Below, piece by piece: positions 23,217 through 33,299 of a stretch of 64,000 nucleotides of DNA (the first letter of the stretch is position 1; every line of letters starts with the position of its first letter). The stretch is taken from positions 744,001 through 808,000 of the forward strand of contig JARFIW010001187.1 of the NCBI GenBank assembly GCA_036346225.1. Direction: 5' to 3'. The notes beneath the pieces were generated by a model. That model was not told the DNA's origin and did not search any database. It saw only the letters and a program-made list of their open reading frames with translations. A program made the position numbers and the translations under genes. Source of the DNA: Platerodrilus igneus (taxonomy: Eukaryota; Arthropoda; Insecta; Coleoptera; Lycidae).

Positions 23217-26200
23217 ATTCAATAGATGTTTAAGTTTTACTTGGTTCCACAAGCAACAACGAAGCCTTCCGTAGAGTCCCGTAGATTACCGAAGACTTCC
23301 GAACTGCTTCAAGCTGTACAAATCATTTCTTTTTAATGATTTAACTTTCATTTGTATATATTTATGAACTTTATAATTATTTTGTTTATACATTGTAAAC
23401 AAATAATCAAGCCAAGCCTACATACTTTCAGATTCAGACACCGCACACTCGAACGACAACACGTGTCACTTTTTATACATTTTGATGGGGTGGCGCAGTC
23501 GGAGCGTGGGGTTTCCTTTGGCTTGATTACATTAAATAAACAAATTAACATGCCTGTATAGTAAAATAAATGATTAAAACAATTGGAATTAGCCCTATAA
23601 AATTAGATCATAGATAATTAAAGCTTCCCGTATATTCAGAATTCTAATTTCAAAATAAAAGAAAGCTATATTTTAACATATAATTACATGCAAAATAAAA
23701 GTACTCCCGAGAACCGAACATGAATGTTGTATATTTAAAAACTTATGTAGTGTTAAAAACAAAAAGTGTCTTGACAAACATACTTATCAAAGTTACAAAA
23801 TTGTAAACTCTGTACGCAGAGTTATAATTCTGCTTTCACTGTTAAACAAAGTGACATTTAATTTTAAATTTTTGCCTGGCTATATAAAAATTACACGGTT
23901 GGTTAGCTATGTGATAAAAGTGATAAAAAGGATGAGCCTTTCTAGAAAGAAAAAGCTGGTTACATTAGAGTAAAAGCTTCTTAGTAAATGGTCCAGCGAT
24001 GGCAGTTGATAAACGATTCAATTTCATCGGATTAAAGACGTAACGTCGTTATGCGAACGATATTCTTGTGGAAATATCCGAAAGAAAGATTTCTTTGGAA
24101 ATAATCCAACATTTAAGAAACGATTGAATTCTATTGTACCAAGGACTTTATTACGATGCGGAGGTCACTGTCTATAAAGTTATAAATTTGGTTGCGCATT
24201 TACCCTTAGCCTCTTTTATCATTTTCAATTGCTATTTATAACTTCCAATAAAAATCTATAGTTAGTATAAGACAAACTCTGTATTTTTTTTACTAGCGAT
24301 ATCTACATCAATCTCCGTAGGTATTTATGTTTAATGTATTTATTTATGCTGCAGGTAGACCGTTAGAACCATAGCAAAGAGAGAGTCTTGTTTATAGCAA
24401 AGTACGTTATTTTTTAAAGTAAATGCTTTTAAATCTCAGCGTAATTTATAATAAATTATTTCAGATCCATGTACCCAAAACTTTAAGGTATTCGTGTACA
24501 TCTTCGTTTCAAATAGAAAATGCACTTTTCATAAGCGTGCAAGCAAATATAAGCAAATTGTGCAACAAAAATTATCCAGTCTTGTTTCGTTAAATAAAAA
24601 CTGTATGCAAAAAGATGAAAATTAATCTTAAACCGACGAACTAATATTGAAATACCCTGTATATGCTGATTTTATGAATAGTAGTGTTTATTAAGTATGA
24701 CATTTCAATAAACTTTTAGATTTGTAAAGGATAATAAATTTAAAACCTACAAAACTATAGTTATACTTTTATTAAATACGTATTTAAACGTAGTTCAGGT
24801 CAGTAACTTATCTAAATGCCGCTAAAAAGGAAAATAATGTTATTCATTTCTCACACAAAATTAAGAAAGCTTTTGTAAACCGTTCATTAGAAGTAATTAC
24901 ATTTACTAATACATCCAAACAATTACGGCTATAGCTACAATGTAACCAGACAAGATAAAAATAAGGTTATACAAAGTAGTTAAATACAAAGAAACAGGCA
25001 ATGATTTAGTGAAATCCACAAGCATTAGGTTACGAATCAAACATCATCAACGTGATGATTTACAGATAATCGACAAAACCCGAGATCAAATTGGAACAGG
25101 TTAGTTCCATACCACTTTCGTGGGAAATTAAAAATAATCCTTCTACAGTGTGGATTTTAGCTGGTGAAATGGATGGCCTTAATTAAATTGGCATTCAGTT
25201 ATAAGGTTAGTGTAGATATTTATAAATTGTTCTTTTGTTTTGTGGTGGTATGAATTTATGAAACATATTTAGCTGACCATTAAAAGTATACAACCTTAAT
25301 TCGTATTGTAGGTTGTATTGTTTTCTCATGACTATCCGGCTCGTGGCGCAAACTTTTCGTATGAGTAATGGTTATAAAACTCGCTAGTTGAATAATATGC
25401 TATTACTTTATTAAATTTACGAATTCTGGACATTGAAATTAAAGTTAGGCACGTGAGGAATATGGTTATGAGAAAATTGTTATGCTACTTGCATCGAATT
25501 GGATGTGTCGAATTTTAAAATTTTGTATGTACTTGTTTTTAGGAGTATTGTTATACAACTTGTTTGAGATTTATTTAGGTGACCTTAACAATTTTATATG
25601 TACTTGTTTACAGGAATAATAATACTGTGCCATCAAGCAAACGTAGAACTTGGGAGGTGTGTCCTTGGTGTCACTGCCTGCTAAGAAGTACACTCAAAGT
25701 AGAAAGCTTTTATTTGTCAAATTAAAATATTTGTAAGGTTATGAGGTGGTTATATTACTGAACCTTCAATAAATATTTCTACATAATTATTTACCTTATA
25801 TAGAAAGCCAAAAAGAAGTAGTTTTGAAAAACTGTTAAATAAATAAAAAGGAATAAAACGAACGAATGATGAAAAATTAAAATAAATTAGTAAAAGAGCT
25901 CTACGACTGTCAAATATTAAAGTACAGAATACGTCCCACTGCGGAGTGCGTTCTTTTTGCTGCTTTTAGTTGGGACCACGAAAAAAGACGATCTAGCGGG
26001 ATCATCTCTATTCGTCTGAGTAAATATGAATTCCTGAAGACAAACGACCATCACTTATATTAATTGAGAAGATTTATAGAAAAAAGCAACATTGCCAATT
26101 CAATTTTATTTTCAAATTCATTTCAATTATAGATAATCAAAAATAAACAAGCGTGTTAAAAACGACGAGAGTAGAGTTATAGTGACATAAATGAGGACAC

Positions 26201-26370
26201 ATTATTATTACTGCCCAGAAAGCAATAGTCCTTTAAATTATTAAATGACGTTGAAACCCACAACATAGCGACTGTAAAAGCCTAGGGCGCTAAAATATAT
26301 AATAAAATAAATACACACAAATGAAAAAGAACAGTTTGGCCTTAGAATGTACATACGGAACACACCATGG
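23215..26370. other. AT-rich DNA without a recognisable gene
   Basis: No supported coding frame. Around 23484-23510 the sequence GGGTGGCGCAGTCGGAGCG looks like a tRNA A-box region, but no B box or fold follows. A TACCCTGTATA motif near 24653 could be a lone transposon end. Confidence 0.5.
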
Positions 26371-26374
26371 AATT

Positions 26375-26599
26375 TTAAATTTGCTTAAAAATGCTTTGTT
26401 CCCGCCGTGTACTTTGAAACAAATCGCTTTCTGATTGATCACATATGTTGTTGAAAATTAGTTCACATATTTTCTGGGTCCTATGTTTGCTTGGTGGCAC
26501 TATATGATATTGTATTACAAATTGATTTTGGTGTCGCTGTGAGACTGTGTTTTTCTTGATGGAACATATCGATTGACTGTGAGAGGAACTCCATTCCAC
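26375..26599 (-). pseudogene. Possible transposase N-terminal HTH remnant
   Basis: The minus-strand frame begins MEWSSSHSQSIC and continues NTVSQRHQNQFVIQYHIVPP, then SKHRTQKICEL. This spacing resembles the DUF4817-type helix-turn-helix at the start of some Tc1/mariner-like transposases, comparable to WRREYDTEPPSRLTITRI in the element at 13.8 kb. No catalytic domain follows. The similarity is weak. Confidence 0.3.
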
Positions 26600-26804
26600 C
26601 AGGAGGTTAATGTAATTAAAATTCCTAACAATTACATGTAATCCATATGATTATTAGACCAGAGGAACCGGCGCCTATAAATTTGACACTGATAAAAGCC
26701 TTTCAAGGTAAGTGTTGATAAAATAGCTTGAAATTGTACCAAGTTAATGGTTAGACTTGTCTGACTTTTTGTTCCATTCCTTTAATTAGTTATATAGGGA
26801 CTCA

Positions 26805-26945
26805 CTCCCGCACCACTGCAGTTGGTCGGTGCACCATTATTTTGTTACAGGATTCCAGGCCTTCTAGGCAATTCCCGTCCTTTCTGAACAATTTAGTAAT
26901 TTAACGCTTCATATACCCGTAACGAAGTTTCACGTAGGTAGTTAC
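26805..26945 (+). repeat. Dispersed repeat, copy 1
   Basis: Shares an ordered set of blocks with 63545-63665 in the same orientation: CTCCCGCA, CACTG-AGTT-GTCGGTG-ACC, TTGTTACAGGAT and TAACGCT-CAT-TTA-CCGTAAC. Similarity is roughly 65-70 percent by eye with a few indels. The family is unknown. It lies just upstream of the LINE ORF1 remnant. Confidence 0.5.
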
Positions 26946-27029
26946 TTGTTCATAGGTTAAAACACTCATTTTTCAAAATAAAAGTTGGAATTCAAGAAAC
27001 TGTAAACCACTTTAATGTGAAAATTCCCA

Positions 27030-27410
27030 ATAAAAATTAAGCTAGACGATTTGGAACACTACACACAAAGAAACAAGTTGTTAAAGAAAAGAGTAAAAAT
27101 CCGAAACTTAAACTCACTGAGTTAAATGCTAATAATTTAAATATTACAATTTTAAATGCCAAAATAGATGTTTACCATACGATCGGAAAACGCTCTAGTA
27201 ATAAAACAGGACCTGTTATCATCAAATTTAGTGGGAATAATATCCGAAACATAATTTCGAAAATAAAAAAACGTTTCCAGGGAACTGGCATTCGAATTGT
27301 GGAGGATGTGGCTAAACGCAAGTATGCATTGCACCAAGAAGATGTGAAGAAGTATGATATATATGGGTAAGTATAGTCATTTAACGGTAAAATTTTTGTG
27401 GATAACGAAG
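27030..27410 (+). pseudogene. CR1/Jockey-like LINE ORF1 C-terminal remnant, split by the Polinton
   Basis: The plus-strand reading from about 27168 gives IDVYHTIGKRSSNKTGPVII, KFSGNNIRNIISKIKKRFQG, TGIRIVEDVAKRK and LHQEDVKKYD. This is the RNA-binding/CTD-like C-terminal domain of ORF1 proteins from CR1/Jockey-type LINEs. Coding similarity is lost after a stop near 27368 and resumes with NGKIFVDNEG just before position 27410. It continues in the same frame immediately after the Polinton at 43499 (NKTKIFI), so the two halves were one LINE copy before insertion. Earlier parts (27030-27165) are degenerate. Confidence 0.65.
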
Positions 27411-28029
27411 AGTAGTACATTATGGGCGTAATCACCGCCACATTTCCCCCAGCATCCACATTTCCCCCAGCATCTGGACCAAATAGTTTTCTTCGACTAA
27501 CCATTTTTCATCTTTCGAGATAAACCTATCTTAAATTTTTCATCTTTCGAGATAAATGAGCATCCTCATTTCCACACACGAGATAAACCTATTTTTAAGA
27601 TTTTTTTTTTACAGCTAATATTCTGGACCAAATAGTTTTCTTCGACTAACCATTTTTTATCTTTCGAGATAAACCTATCTTGTTTGGTATCAATTAATAT
27701 TAGAATTTTCTCAGCTACCCGAATTTCTAAGAATTTTTCACATAGCATCATCCCCCAGGGAACTACCCTCACTTTAAGATTTGTAGCGACTTTTGAGCGT
27801 TCTTATAAATTTTTTAGTCATGCAATACATTAAATTAGTCTAAAATTTTATGTAGAATCTGCAAACAGATTTAAAATCGGAGCACGCCCTGCAAAGTTTC
27901 ACTTTAAGCTCTCAAACCTATTTAAAATTTTTGCTCGTATATATTTAACTCCATCTTTAAAACCTTTTTCGCTACCCAAGACATATGCTTTAACCAACAC
28001 AAAAATTAAGCACTTAAAATTTTAATAAT
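27411..28029 (+). repeat. Polinton left terminal inverted repeat
   Basis: The outer 544 bp (27411-27954) match the reverse complement of 42949-43492 with no difference seen, including a 10-T homopolymer. The inner ~75 bp diverge, with substitutions and a 14-bp deletion relative to the right TIR. Within the TIR, CCACATTTCCCCCAGCAT is tandemly duplicated, and a block of about 45 bp containing CTTCGACTAACCATTTTT and ATCTTTCGAGATAAACC occurs twice (about 27490-27534 and 27639-27682). Such subterminal repeats could bind terminal protein or integrase. Confidence 0.93.
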
Positions 28030-28039
28030 CATTCCAATG

Positions 28040-28952
28040 TAATGGGTTTTAAATATATAAATGGAAAGGTCGACTTAATAATTAAGAAAGCGCATTTTGC
28101 TGGTATGAAATCTATGGAATTTTTGTTGTAATGAAAGAAGAATGCATTCGTAATTTAAAATGAATCTACAACTTTCGCTAGATACCAGCCATGTTAATTA
28201 GAAATTTTGTGTATGACATCATTAACTACCTAAATTTCAGAATTAACAAAATGTAATAAACCAGATTAAGTACTGTTCAATAATAATCAGAGTGAAAGTA
28301 AATGGGTCTTATTACATATTGAAATCCTAAATTACCTTACGTGACGCGGTAGAAGCATTATAACGCAAATTCCGGAAACTTCCAATGTAGTATTAATTAT
28401 TTGTAATCCAACAAATATTTTAAATTCTTAACGAACATTTGAATGCTGTTTATAATTTCTTTTCTTGGACTTTCTATTAATTATGTTTGTGCATTTGAAA
28501 TCGAGATATAATTGTTTGTAGATTACCAATAACACGAGGCGCTGAAAAGTGCGTATTTACGGAAAATACAAACCTCATTTAGTAGTATAATCAACGGATT
28601 CAAAACGTATATAACGCGGTGTTATTAGAAAAAATTCTATTAGTTTCGCACGCTTTTGTGTTAAAGTACATCGAAATTTTGAACCGTTGTTTCGCGTAGT
28701 TATTTTGTGGAAAGTTTTGAAGGAAGATTTAAGGTAAGTTTACATTTTGTTTTTTTATTAAAGTAGAACTGAATTTATTTCCAAACACCAATTATTATGT
28801 ATTCTGTTATTGGTTCTTATTTGTATTTTAAAACATTAATTTTTCCAAAATAATGCGCTGTTTTACAGATATATAATTTTTTTTTTCAAATTTTAAAGGT
28901 ATGCTTTTTAGCTAAGATAAATAAAAAAAAACAATTCTCACAAAATATTTTA
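28040..28952. other. Polinton internal non-coding segment next to the left TIR
   Basis: About 0.9 kb of AT-rich sequence between the left TIR and the first gene. No frame of note and no repeat shared with the right side was recognised. Confidence 0.5.
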
Positions 28953-29439
28953 TTAAAAATTTAATACATTAACAAAAGACCTCAATAGCGATACGTTTTC
29001 TTTAGAACAGCTTAAATTATTCAAACAATGGTTTAAACAGTGATTGTACCTATTACCGAATCTTCTTAATTCTTTGAGCCTTGGAAGTGAGAATACACTT
29101 TCCATGTTTAAAATGTTGTTTGATAAATATTTTGATAGTAACTGTCTTTTCTGTTCTCCTTTAACATAGATAGTAGCATTGGGTGGTATGACTTCTTTCA
29201 GCAAATCGCCTACATTTGTATATCCACTTGTGGACTGTCCATCCCAGCTAAGCCCATGGATTCTTTGCTTTAACCACCGAACTTGCTTTTGAAATCATCG
29301 CTTAGGGTGTTATACTCACAGCCATGTCCAGTATCTCATGCCATATTACATTATTCGCTACATCCAAAATGGCAATCTCCTTGCAATAGAAATCACTAGT
29401 TTTGTATTGATATCCTTGTAAATCGATTATGAAACACAT
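28953..29439 (-). pseudogene. Exonuclease-like accessory protein of insect Polintons (frameshifted)
   Basis: ATG at 29439 opens MCFIIDLQGYQYKTSDFYCK, with EIAILDVANN after it, and stops at 29302-29304. The homologous reading resumes in another frame at about 29290 with RWLKQRIHGLSWDG, then GYTNVGDLLKEVIPP, IYVKGEQKRQLLSKYL and a C-terminal half ending at 28953. The pattern (I-D-x-Q-G-[FY] strand, later HGLSWD and YVKG-EK blocks) is that of a protein family I recall from insect transposable elements. It looks like a degenerate DEDDh/RNase H-fold nuclease, but I cannot confirm catalytic residues. It is the gene nearest the left TIR. At least one frameshift is present. Confidence 0.45.
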
Positions 29440-29561
29440 GCTTCCTGCTTCAAATCACAGAGGGGAATGGGGTTCTAAGCAAATCTCTCCTATATATCCA
29501 GTTAAGGGACTTTACTCCCTCCTTTTATGATTTTTTCATCCAGGTAATTATCTGGATGATA

Positions 29562-30490
29562 CTAAAGCAAGTCTGTTTTCTTAATCCAACTTCTACCATC
29601 CCCCAACCACGACACTAATAATTCGCGCCCGTGCTTCCGTTTCCGTAAAACTTTTTCCACTAAGTACGTGTCAGGTGCTGCTGTAAGCTGAATTTCATCT
29701 TCGTAAAAAGCACCTAGAATTGGCCGACCTGCCAAATCTTGTAGCAGATAGGTTGTCGGTCTCGTTTGTTGTACTTTAACAATTTTGAATAGTTCTGTAC
29801 TCCAGTTTGGGTGAAATCCTCGATCGAATACTGCTTTATATTTTGATATACGCACAATGTCTCCAACCTTATACAACTTCTTGTAACTTTTAGAAACGCT
29901 GTTAGCAGTGTAAAGTTTTATTCTTTCCGGATGTTCTTCTGCCTCCATAGGTGTCATGTTAATAGCCCGATGCGGTGTATTATTGTATTCTTCCATAACC
30001 TTAGGCAAAATATTCACCCATTTATGACTGCCTTGCAAGTAAAATCTTCTGTACAATTTGTTTTTGATTGTTCTAATCAACCGCTCAACCATGCTAGCTT
30101 TGATTGCGGAATACGTAGAGTAATGGTTTATCTTATATTTTTGCATAAGATTTTTAAACCAGCGGTTGTAGTACTCTTTCCCAAAATCCGTTTGTAGATT
30201 GATTTTTAAGTTATTTTCTCCTTGCAGCAGTTTGTCCAATATTTTTTTCATAGCATTTGTAACTTCTGATCCAGTTTTATTTTTAAAGGTTCAGCTAAAG
30301 CATATTTTGTGAAACAGTCCACTGCTATTATAATATATCTGTACCCATTGTTCACACGCGAGTAAGGCTGCATTTCGCACAAGTCCGATTGGATAAGATC
30401 ACGTTTCACATGTTTCAGATTTGTATGACGACGCTGAAAATTTTTTCTTGCAGGTTTAAATAATTCCTTAACGATGATTTCTTTACTCAT
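29562..30490 (-). pseudogene. Polinton integrase (rve core plus chromodomain), one frameshift
   Basis: The first frame (30490-30248) has DLIQSDLCEMQPYS with the first catalytic Asp and YIIIAVDCFTKYALAEPLK. The second (30251-29562) has INLQTDFGKEYYN with the second Asp, and MVERLIRTIKNKLYRR with the catalytic Glu, followed by HKWVNILPKVMEEYNNTPHR. An SH3-like region (YKVGDIVRISKYK) comes next, and a C-terminal chromodomain-like segment (YLVEKVLRKRKHGRELLVSW). A single missing base in an A/T run near 30285 separates the frames. No N-terminal HHCC zinc domain is seen. The enzyme would insert the linear DNA with a 6-bp stagger, consistent with the ACGAAG duplication. The first ATG overlaps the end of the upstream gene by 8 bp. 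Confidence 0.9.
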
Positions 30491-31154
30491 TTTTGCTTAA
30501 CACTGTTGCTAAACTAATAGGGTTATCTTTATCCAATTGCACCTTTGACATAAACTGAAGCTTTGGTTTGTAGTATTTGTTTTTTATAGCTGCTGGTGAC
30601 GCCTCGTAAATCGATGCTATTGCAAGACCGAGCTCCTTCTCATTTGTCTCAGAAGTTGCAGTCAAATTAATAAAAACTGTATAAACGTTTTAAAGTCAGA
30701 TACAAGCTTATCCAATTTTTCATTTACATATTGTTTATTAACTGCATCAGATGGCTCAACTGGTTGAGCAAGCATTGCGATACGCTGGTTTCTTGCATTG
30801 AAGGCTTTATCTTTACGTTGTATATCATCAGAACTTTTAGACAGTATGAAAAGGCTTGATTCACGAGCTTGATTACAGATTTCTTATTAACACAATCACT
30901 ATCGTCTTTAGGATCCATTACATCAACTAGCCTTCTTTACGAAAACTAATTGTTTCTTCTCCAGACTTGAATACTATAGTGCTTCTCTGATTAACACAAT
31001 CACTATCTTCTTTCGGGTCTGATGAATTCACTAACCTTCTTTGCTGCATATCGTACCCATCACCATCCAACGTTAGCACAAATCCTCGACCTGGAGGACC
31101 GCGCCGAATATCAGCATCTTTACGCTCTGAACGTCCGAAGCGGTCGATAGGCAT
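30483..31154 (-). pseudogene. Fibre-like virion protein with phage-tail-type repeats (multiple frameshifts)
   Basis: The reading begins MPIDRFGRSERKDADIRRGP at 31154. It contains RRLVNSSDPKEDSDCVNQRS and, in a second frame, DPKDDSDCVNKKSVIKLVN (30918 downward). These are two copies of a repeat that resembles the R-[IL]-x-N-x-x-[DN]P-x-[DN]xxDAVNKxY repeat of phage tail-fibre and collar proteins. A third frame (30665-30483) carries the C-terminal part with KELGLAIASIYEASPAAIKN. Three or more indels separate the pieces. By position (between DUF8207-like protein and integrase) and repeat type I infer a trimeric fibre or attachment protein. Function is unproven. Confidence 0.6.
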
Positions 31155-31182
31155 TTTAAAACTGTGTAATTATTTACTGAGC

Positions 31183-32101
31183 TCACTGTATTATACCTTC
31201 TTCTCTCAACTCTTCTATTATGGACACCATCTCGTTAATGTTTTCCTTGCTTGTATTTCCAGCTCGGTTGGATGCGTTCAACAATCTCAGCCGATCCACA
31301 AGTTCATGTACATTATTCCAGTAGACATATTGCACCGGCTTTGAATTTAAACTTTTGTAAAACCGATTAGAAAAGCCTAAACCCGCTCCCTTAGACTGTT
31401 TTCTTCTCTTTGGCTGTTTTCTTTCGGGATTCCTCCGAAATTCGGTGAGATATTTTTGCACATATTTGTTAAACTTTTTGTTATTTGTTGGAAATCCGCT
31501 TAAATCGTGCACCGCAAATGGGTTAAACTTTCTTCTCAAAATCGACGCAGATTTGATCATTTCCAAGTAATTCGGCAAATCTTTATGCAAATTGAAATCG
31601 CCATCTTCGGGGCTAATGTCTTTGTAAACCAGCAGGTTGTATAAACCCTTCGTACCTGGATATATCACATTATTTAATGTTATATCGCTAGTTTCCGGGT
31701 TAATTACCAATACACTTTTCCACAAACTCCATGTATCGGTTTCCACATTATACTTTACTCCATAAATTGATTTGTCAATATTTTCGTCCTCGTCTCTAGC
31801 TAACACATCTGCATAGTAAAGATGGAACGGTTCTTCTGGAACGAGTTGTTTAATTTTCTTTATAGGTACGTCCATGTTTTCAACTTTAACCTTTGTTGTA
31901 GGTGTGGAATTTTTCGGTGATCGATTGCAACTGGGAAGCGGTTATTTCCAAGGGATCAATCAATTGTTTGTGCACCTCTTTGAATTTTTGCTGAGATGTA
32001 GCGTCTCCCTTTTTGTACGCTACAAACTTTTTTCGTACAGCATCCTGCATAAGATGAAGACTGCGTTTATTCGCAATAAAATTGTTAACGTCCGTCATCA
32101 T
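31183..32101 (-). pseudogene. DUF8207-like Polinton protein, split by one frameshift
   Basis: The N-terminal frame (32101-31886) has a helical, charged segment (VRKKFVAYKKGD, FKEVHKQLIDPLEI). The rest (31875-31183, 230 codons) contains YGVKYNVETDTWSLWKS, NNVIYPGTKGLYNLLVYKD, a basic stretch RKQPKRRKQSKGAG, and the well-conserved C-terminal helix pair YWNNVHELVDRLRLLNASNR with INEMVSIIEELREEGI. This architecture is common in insect Polintons, where it is annotated as DUF8207 and its role is unknown. A single-base indel near 31895 shifts the frame; the ATG at 31875 is internal to the original protein. Helical content and basic patch suggest a DNA-binding or scaffold role, which is speculation. 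Confidence 0.75.
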
Positions 32102-32138
32102 GAAACTTTGGATGAGAACTAGCTGTTTTTGAATAATG

Positions 32139-33008
32139 TCAAATATTTATATACTCGTCGAAATTCTTCCGATACCGCCCCTTATCCAAATCAAAATCTT
32201 TCACAACAGTTATAAAATTATGTTTTGAGTCACCCCAACACTGTAAACACATTTCTTTAAATTTTGGATATGTCATGTCACCGCTTATATGATCCGAAAA
32301 GATATGTCTGAGATTGGTTTCATCCTGTTTCCATAATGCGATTACATTGGTGTTATCTCTGAGTCTATGTTTTAAGGCACTAGCGTAAGTTTGACATAGA
32401 TAGAACGAATCTATCGCTTTATGTCGGCCGAACGAGAAAAATTGAGTGATTTTACTTTGCTCGTTTACAGGTATATCATCGAAAACCATAATTGAATCTT
32501 CTGTGGTATCTCCGGGTTCGATCAAATCATCGTAATTTTCAAACTCATGGTATCCAATTTCTTCTTTTAATGGTGTAAAAACGTTTCTTAACAATTCGTA
32601 TTTCGGTTGATATAAACTTTTCGAAAATACATAGACATTTTGGAATCTAAGACCGTTCTCGTGCAGGATCAGAGATATAAAAGCGTTAGTCTTCCCACAA
32701 CTCGATGGTCCCGCGAAGATAGCTCGTATGTTAGACGGGAACAATGGGCCATGTTTACCATCCTTTCTTGCACTAGCAATAGCAAAGTTATCATAATTCT
32801 GTATAGGTATTTTAACTTCTTGTATAGCATCACCCGTGTCTCTCACATTTTCCGACCTAGGAGCACCATTCTTCTTTTGAGGTTTACGGAGATCTAAATG
32901 CCTGCTTAACGTTCTTCTGGGTATACCATATAACCTACTTGCAGAGTTAACACTTATACCCTTTTGTATTTCACTAACTGCTGTCTCTAAAGATTCCTTG
33001 GTGTACAT
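32139..33008 (-). CDS. Packaging ATPase (FtsK/HerA-like) with N-terminal Psq-type HTH
   Basis: An intact 289-codon frame. Residues 1-38 (YTKESLETAVSEIQKG, then YGIPRRTLSRHL) form a pipsqueak-type helix-turn-helix. The ATPase domain has Walker A GPSSCGKT at about 100-107, Walker B IMVFDD at about 173-178, and a downstream sensor-like region around QTYASALKHRLRDN. The A32/FtsK-HerA family ATPases of Polintons and related viruses drive DNA into capsids. The HTH at the N-terminus suggests a DNA-tethering or recognition module. This is one of the few large genes without a lesion. A GC-rich 30-bp repeat array lies just upstream of its start. Confidence 0.9.
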   Translation of the reverse strand: MYTKESLETAVSEIQKGISVNSASRLYGIPRRTLSRHLDLRKPQKKNGAPRSENVRDTGDAIQEVKIPIQNYDNFAIASARKDGKHGPLFPSNIRAIFAGPSSCGKTNAFISLILHENGLRFQNVYVFSKSLYQPKYELLRNVFTPLKEEIGYHEFENYDDLIEPGDTTEDSIMVFDDIPVNEQSKITQFFSFGRHKAIDSFYLCQTYASALKHRLRDNTNVIALWKQDETNLRHIFSDHISGDMTYPKFKEMCLQCWGDSKHNFITVVKDFDLDKGRYRKNFDEYINI

Positions 33009-33070
33009 CTTTCAAATATAAGTTTAAACTGATTCAAATTGAAAATAATATTCCTTATATACCAGCATGA

Positions 33071-33180
33071 CGCAGGGCGCGCATGGGCAGGTGTGCACGC
33101 GCAGGGGTGCGCATGGGCAGGGTGTGCACGCGCAGGGGTGCGCATGGGCAGGTGTGCACGCGCAGGGTGCGCATGGGCAC
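33071..33180. repeat. GC-rich ~30-bp minisatellite upstream of the ATPase gene
   Basis: Three and a half units of GCGCATGGGCAGGTGTGCAC followed by GCGCAGGGGT, differing by one-base indels. It is strongly GC-rich in an otherwise AT-rich element and lies in the 290-bp gap between the ATPase start and the major capsid stop. It could be a promoter, transcription boundary or structural element. Confidence 0.85.
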
Positions 33181-33299
33181 AGGTGTGCTTAGGTGTACAC
33201 CGGAGTACGTGAGAAACTGTCTTGGATCACCAAAAATCTTATTAATATTAAAACAACATAGATTTTATACAATTTTATTAAAATATATATACAAAATAT

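Noticed and set aside
23484..23520. tRNA gene or SINE head suggested by GGGTGGCGCAGTCGG
   Set aside because: No B box, anticodon arm or closing acceptor stem follows within the expected distance.
27566..27772. 68-codon ORF present identically in both Polinton TIRs (also 43131-43337)
   Set aside because: Identity follows from the TIRs themselves. The frame has no motif, and it spans subterminal repeats, so coding is unlikely.
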